Below are positions 6,673 to 7,974 of a stretch of DNA of 7,974 nt, one piece after another. Each line of letters opens with the position of its first letter. The stretch's first letter is position 1. Source of the stretch: Opitutia bacterium. Lineage in GTDB: Bacteria; Verrucomicrobiota; Verrucomicrobiia; Opitutales; JANYDI01. Where the stretch lies: positions 1-7,974 of the forward strand of contig JANYDI010000020.1 of NCBI GenBank assembly GCA_025363695.1. Direction: 5' to 3'. Under the pieces are notes generated by a model. That model was not told the DNA's origin. It saw only the letters and a list, made by a program, of their open reading frames with translations, and did no database searches. A program made the translations under genes and the position numbers.

Positions 6673-6724
6673 AAAGTATATGTCGCTTTGATTTTTTGAT
6701 AAATTAGAGCTATGTTGTTTTTTC

Positions 6725-6753
6725 TTGATCTGCGCGTTTAATGCGTTTATTAT
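6725..6753 (+). promoter_or_regulatory. Candidate promoter of the AsmA-like gene
   Basis: TTGATC (6725-6730), a 17-bp spacer and TATTAT (6748-6753) form a good sigma-70-type promoter. The -10 ends nine bases before the ATG at 6763, so the transcript would carry almost no leader. The 90-bp interval between the two divergent start codons must also hold the promoter of the minus-strand LRR gene. On that strand a TATACT lies two bases before its ATG, without a clear -35. Confidence 0.5.
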
Positions 6754-6762
6754 GGGTTTATC

Positions 6763-7455
6763 ATGCTTGGCTATTTTTTGCGTTTGCTCCGGAAGCTTTT
6801 CGTCACCGTGTTCCTTGCGGTGATGCTTTCTTTGGGCACCCTGTGGCTCGGGCTGGCCTTCATGGCACCGAGGGCCTTGAACTATTTTGTCGACAGCATC
6901 ACGCACTTTGATTGCCGATCTCGGTTTTTATTTATCGACCCAATAAGTACAAAATTGCGATTATCTCCGGTGTTTATCGCTAACAGCAGCGATTTTCAGA
7001 AAAAAGATTTTCTCGACATGCGCGCCTTTGAAATTACCTTGGGTAAGCCCTTTTTAAACAACAAAAAAGAGTTGCTGATCAAAAGAGTGCGCATCGACAT
7101 CCCTACGCTCACGGTGGTGCGCAATAGTAAGGGAGCCATCAATACTCAAGTCTTTCTGAACCGCATTTTATCCGGCGGGGCTTCCGATCAAACGAAGGTC
7201 TCGTTTTCGCTCACCCTCACTCAATCGGCTCAAGCTGAGGCACCGTGTCTGTTTGTGATCGGGGAATGCCAGATCTCGCTGGACAAGGTAGTGCTCGTGG
7301 ACTACCTAGGGCATCCCGAGCCCCTCGTTCGCGAGTTCCCCATCCACTACGAGCTGACTATGCACGATGTCCGTAATGTAGACTTTATGACACCCTTGAT
7401 GAATAAGCTGGGGTCGCTAGATGAGGTGTTGAGGGGTGCATTGAGAGGGATTTAG
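6763..7455 (+). CDS. Membrane-anchored hypothetical protein, AsmA-like
   Basis: This is a 230-residue protein. A basic N-terminus (RLLRKLF) is followed by one transmembrane segment at about residues 12-34 and a soluble remainder, predicted outside the cytoplasm. The layout and the segment LLIKRVRIDIPTLTVVRNSKGAINTQVFLNRIL (about 104-136) resemble AsmA/DUF748-type proteins. In these an N-terminal anchor precedes beta-rich domains, and phrases such as 'P.l.v.rn..G..N' recur; they are linked to outer-membrane and lipid-transport biology. The likeness is weak and the protein is much shorter than typical AsmA members, so the family call is tentative. The ATG start is chosen because it supplies the positive charges before the membrane segment and has a promoter nine bases upstream. 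There is no Shine-Dalgarno site. A three-hairpin repeat begins 12 bases after the stop. Confidence 0.8.
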   Translation: MLGYFLRLLRKLFVTVFLAVMLSLGTLWLGLAFMAPRALNYFVDSITHFDCRSRFLFIDPISTKLRLSPVFIANSSDFQKKDFLDMRAFEITLGKPFLNNKKELLIKRVRIDIPTLTVVRNSKGAINTQVFLNRILSGGASDQTKVSFSLTLTQSAQAEAPCLFVIGECQISLDKVVLVDYLGHPEPLVREFPIHYELTMHDVRNVDFMTPLMNKLGSLDEVLRGALRGI

Positions 7456-7467
7456 GAGTTTTAAGGG

Positions 7468-7591
7468 CCAAGGGGAGCTCGCTCCCCTTAGGATCCCCTT
7501 TCCGATAGCGATTTATTAAAATGCTAACGCATTTATAATAAATCGCTATCGGGAAGCCTATACTAAGGCCCCCACAGATCGCTTTGCGATC
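7468..7591 (+). repeat. Three-hairpin repeat, copy C
   Basis: This is a full copy on the plus strand, starting 12 bases after the stop codon of the AsmA-like gene. Hairpin 1 is aaggggagc/gctcccctt (7470-7489). Hairpin 2 has a perfect 17-bp stem ccgatagcgatttatta/taataaatcgctatcgg (7502-7518 and 7536-7552), with an inner aaatgc/gcattt stem and taac loop. The conserved tatactaaggcc linker follows, then hairpin 3, gatcgc/gcgatc with loop ttt (7577-7591). It is the copy with the clearest compensatory change in hairpin 1. Confidence 0.87.
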
Positions 7592-7650
7592 GGAGATGTA
7601 GGGTGATATAGTTATTAGGGCGTGTGAAGAAAAAATCATCTGAGCCAAAT

Positions 7651-7671
7651 TAGGGTGTGTCCTCAATTAAC
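7651..7671 (+). repeat. Short linker motif, second copy
   Basis: This is the counterpart of the 21-base motif at 4473-4493 (18 of 21 bases match), again placed between a three-hairpin repeat and a nested palindromic repeat. Its first 11 bases, tagggtgtgtc, also resemble tagggcgtgtg at 7616-7626, so the start of the motif is locally duplicated here. Confidence 0.5.
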
Positions 7672-7688
7672 GATGTAACTATTTATTG

Positions 7689-7838
7689 AAACCACAAAAT
7701 GAGAGCCCTGAAGGGGCGAATGCTTGTCAGCCCAGGGCTTTAGCCCTGGGTTTTGGTATGGAAAAAAGATTTAGAGCCCTACAGGGGCGATTCATTAAAC
7801 CTGATATATCGCCCATGGTTAATTTTTAGATAAATTTA
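7689..7838. repeat. Half copy of the nested palindromic repeat, cut by an IS
   Basis: Read on the plus strand, this is about 97% identical (roughly five differences in about 146 bases) to the reverse complement of the right half of unit 1. The match includes the non-palindromic AT-rich centre down to gataaattt. It contains the gagccctgaaggggcg hairpin, the cccagggctttagccctggg core and the gagccctacaggggcgattc inner arm. The match stops abruptly at about 7838, where the insertion-sequence end begins. The other half is expected beyond the IS, outside the window. Confidence 0.85.
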
Positions 7839-7974
7839 GGGGCTGACACCTAATAATGTTTTTTGAGAAGAGATTTTAGATCCTTGAGAAGGAGTTTTGG
7901 TGAGCCTAAATTAAAGCGCCATTCGCACTCTTTCAAGAACAAATGAAAATGAGATCGGCAAATTCCGTTGTAAG
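7839..7974 (-). mobile_element. Right-hand part of an IS1595-type insertion sequence
   Basis: The boundary is set where the palindromic repeat stops matching and aggggctgacacc begins. From there to the window edge lies the 3' end of a transposase gene on the minus strand, its stop about ten bases inside the presumed IS end. Only this end is visible, so the inverted repeats and target-site duplication cannot be confirmed. Confidence 0.7.
7850..7974 (-). CDS. IS1595/ISXO2-like transposase, C-terminal fragment (partial)
   Basis: The last 40 residues of an open frame enter from the right edge and end at a TAG (7850-7852). The segment SHFHLFLKECEWRFN matches the conserved C-terminal signature of IS1595-family (IS1016/ISXO2-like) DDE transposases, in which an F/Y.LFLKECE.RFN motif follows the last catalytic residue. 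A Lys/Leu-rich tail (PKLLLKDLKSLLKK) closes the protein. The catalytic residues lie outside the window. The visible part shows no frameshift, so the element could be intact. Confidence 0.8.
   Translation of the reverse strand, partial: YNGICRSHFHLFLKECEWRFNLGSPKLLLKDLKSLLKKHY

Noticed and set aside
6673..6906. A 78-codon N-terminal extension of the F-box-like LRR gene
   Set aside because: It overlaps the start of the divergent AsmA-like gene and would bury an excellent signal peptide inside the protein. It is polar and compositionally unlike the mature protein.
7385..7666. A 93-codon open frame on the minus strand
   Set aside because: It runs across a three-hairpin repeat and into the 3' end of the plus-strand gene, with no recognisable protein features.
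7599..7671. Remnant of an IS5-like element, from repeated tagggtg/tagggcgtgtg motifs
   Set aside because: The motifs are short, there is no transposase fragment between or beside them, and no paired inverted end could be found; recorded only as a shared linker.

Overview
This window is a bacterial chromosome segment of roughly even base composition. Five complete protein genes, two tRNA genes and the end of an insertion sequence are embedded in unusually repeat-rich intergenic DNA. LysS, Obg and the SD-poor gene starts would fit a member of the PVC group such as Verrucomicrobiota, but this is a low-confidence impression from protein style. Two secreted leucine-rich-repeat (LRR) proteins, one of them of the F-box/AMN1-like kind, hint at a host-associated or predatory lifestyle.

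Layout: on the minus strand a tRNA-Pro(TGG), tRNA-Leu(CAG), lysS cluster occupies 28-1687. Next, also on the minus strand, is a 610-residue secreted LRR protein (1877-3709). An approximately 950-bp gene-free stretch (3710-4661) is packed with palindromic repeats. obgE (4662-5651) and a second, unrelated type of secreted LRR protein (5692-6672) follow, both minus strand. A divergent gene for a membrane-anchored, AsmA-like hypothetical protein (6763-7455) lies on the plus strand. The window ends in another repeat cluster (7468-7838), broken by an IS1595-type insertion sequence whose transposase C-terminus runs off the right edge (7850-7974, minus strand).

The most interesting content is the non-coding DNA. 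One family is an approximately 125-bp element of three consecutive hairpins, with three full copies plus one edge fragment. Its stems change in a compensatory way between copies, which points to selection on structure. Three of the four copies sit directly after a gene end. A second family is a 210-270-bp nested inverted repeat with a conserved four-base loop that, oddly, is not inverted between the two arms. Two loci carry both families in the same order, joined by a short shared linker.

None of the five protein genes has a convincing Shine-Dalgarno site. Several have promoter-like hexamers only 6-9 bases from the start codon, and lysS starts about 12 bases after the mature 3' end of a tRNA. 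Leaderless or SD-independent initiation is therefore a reasonable inference.
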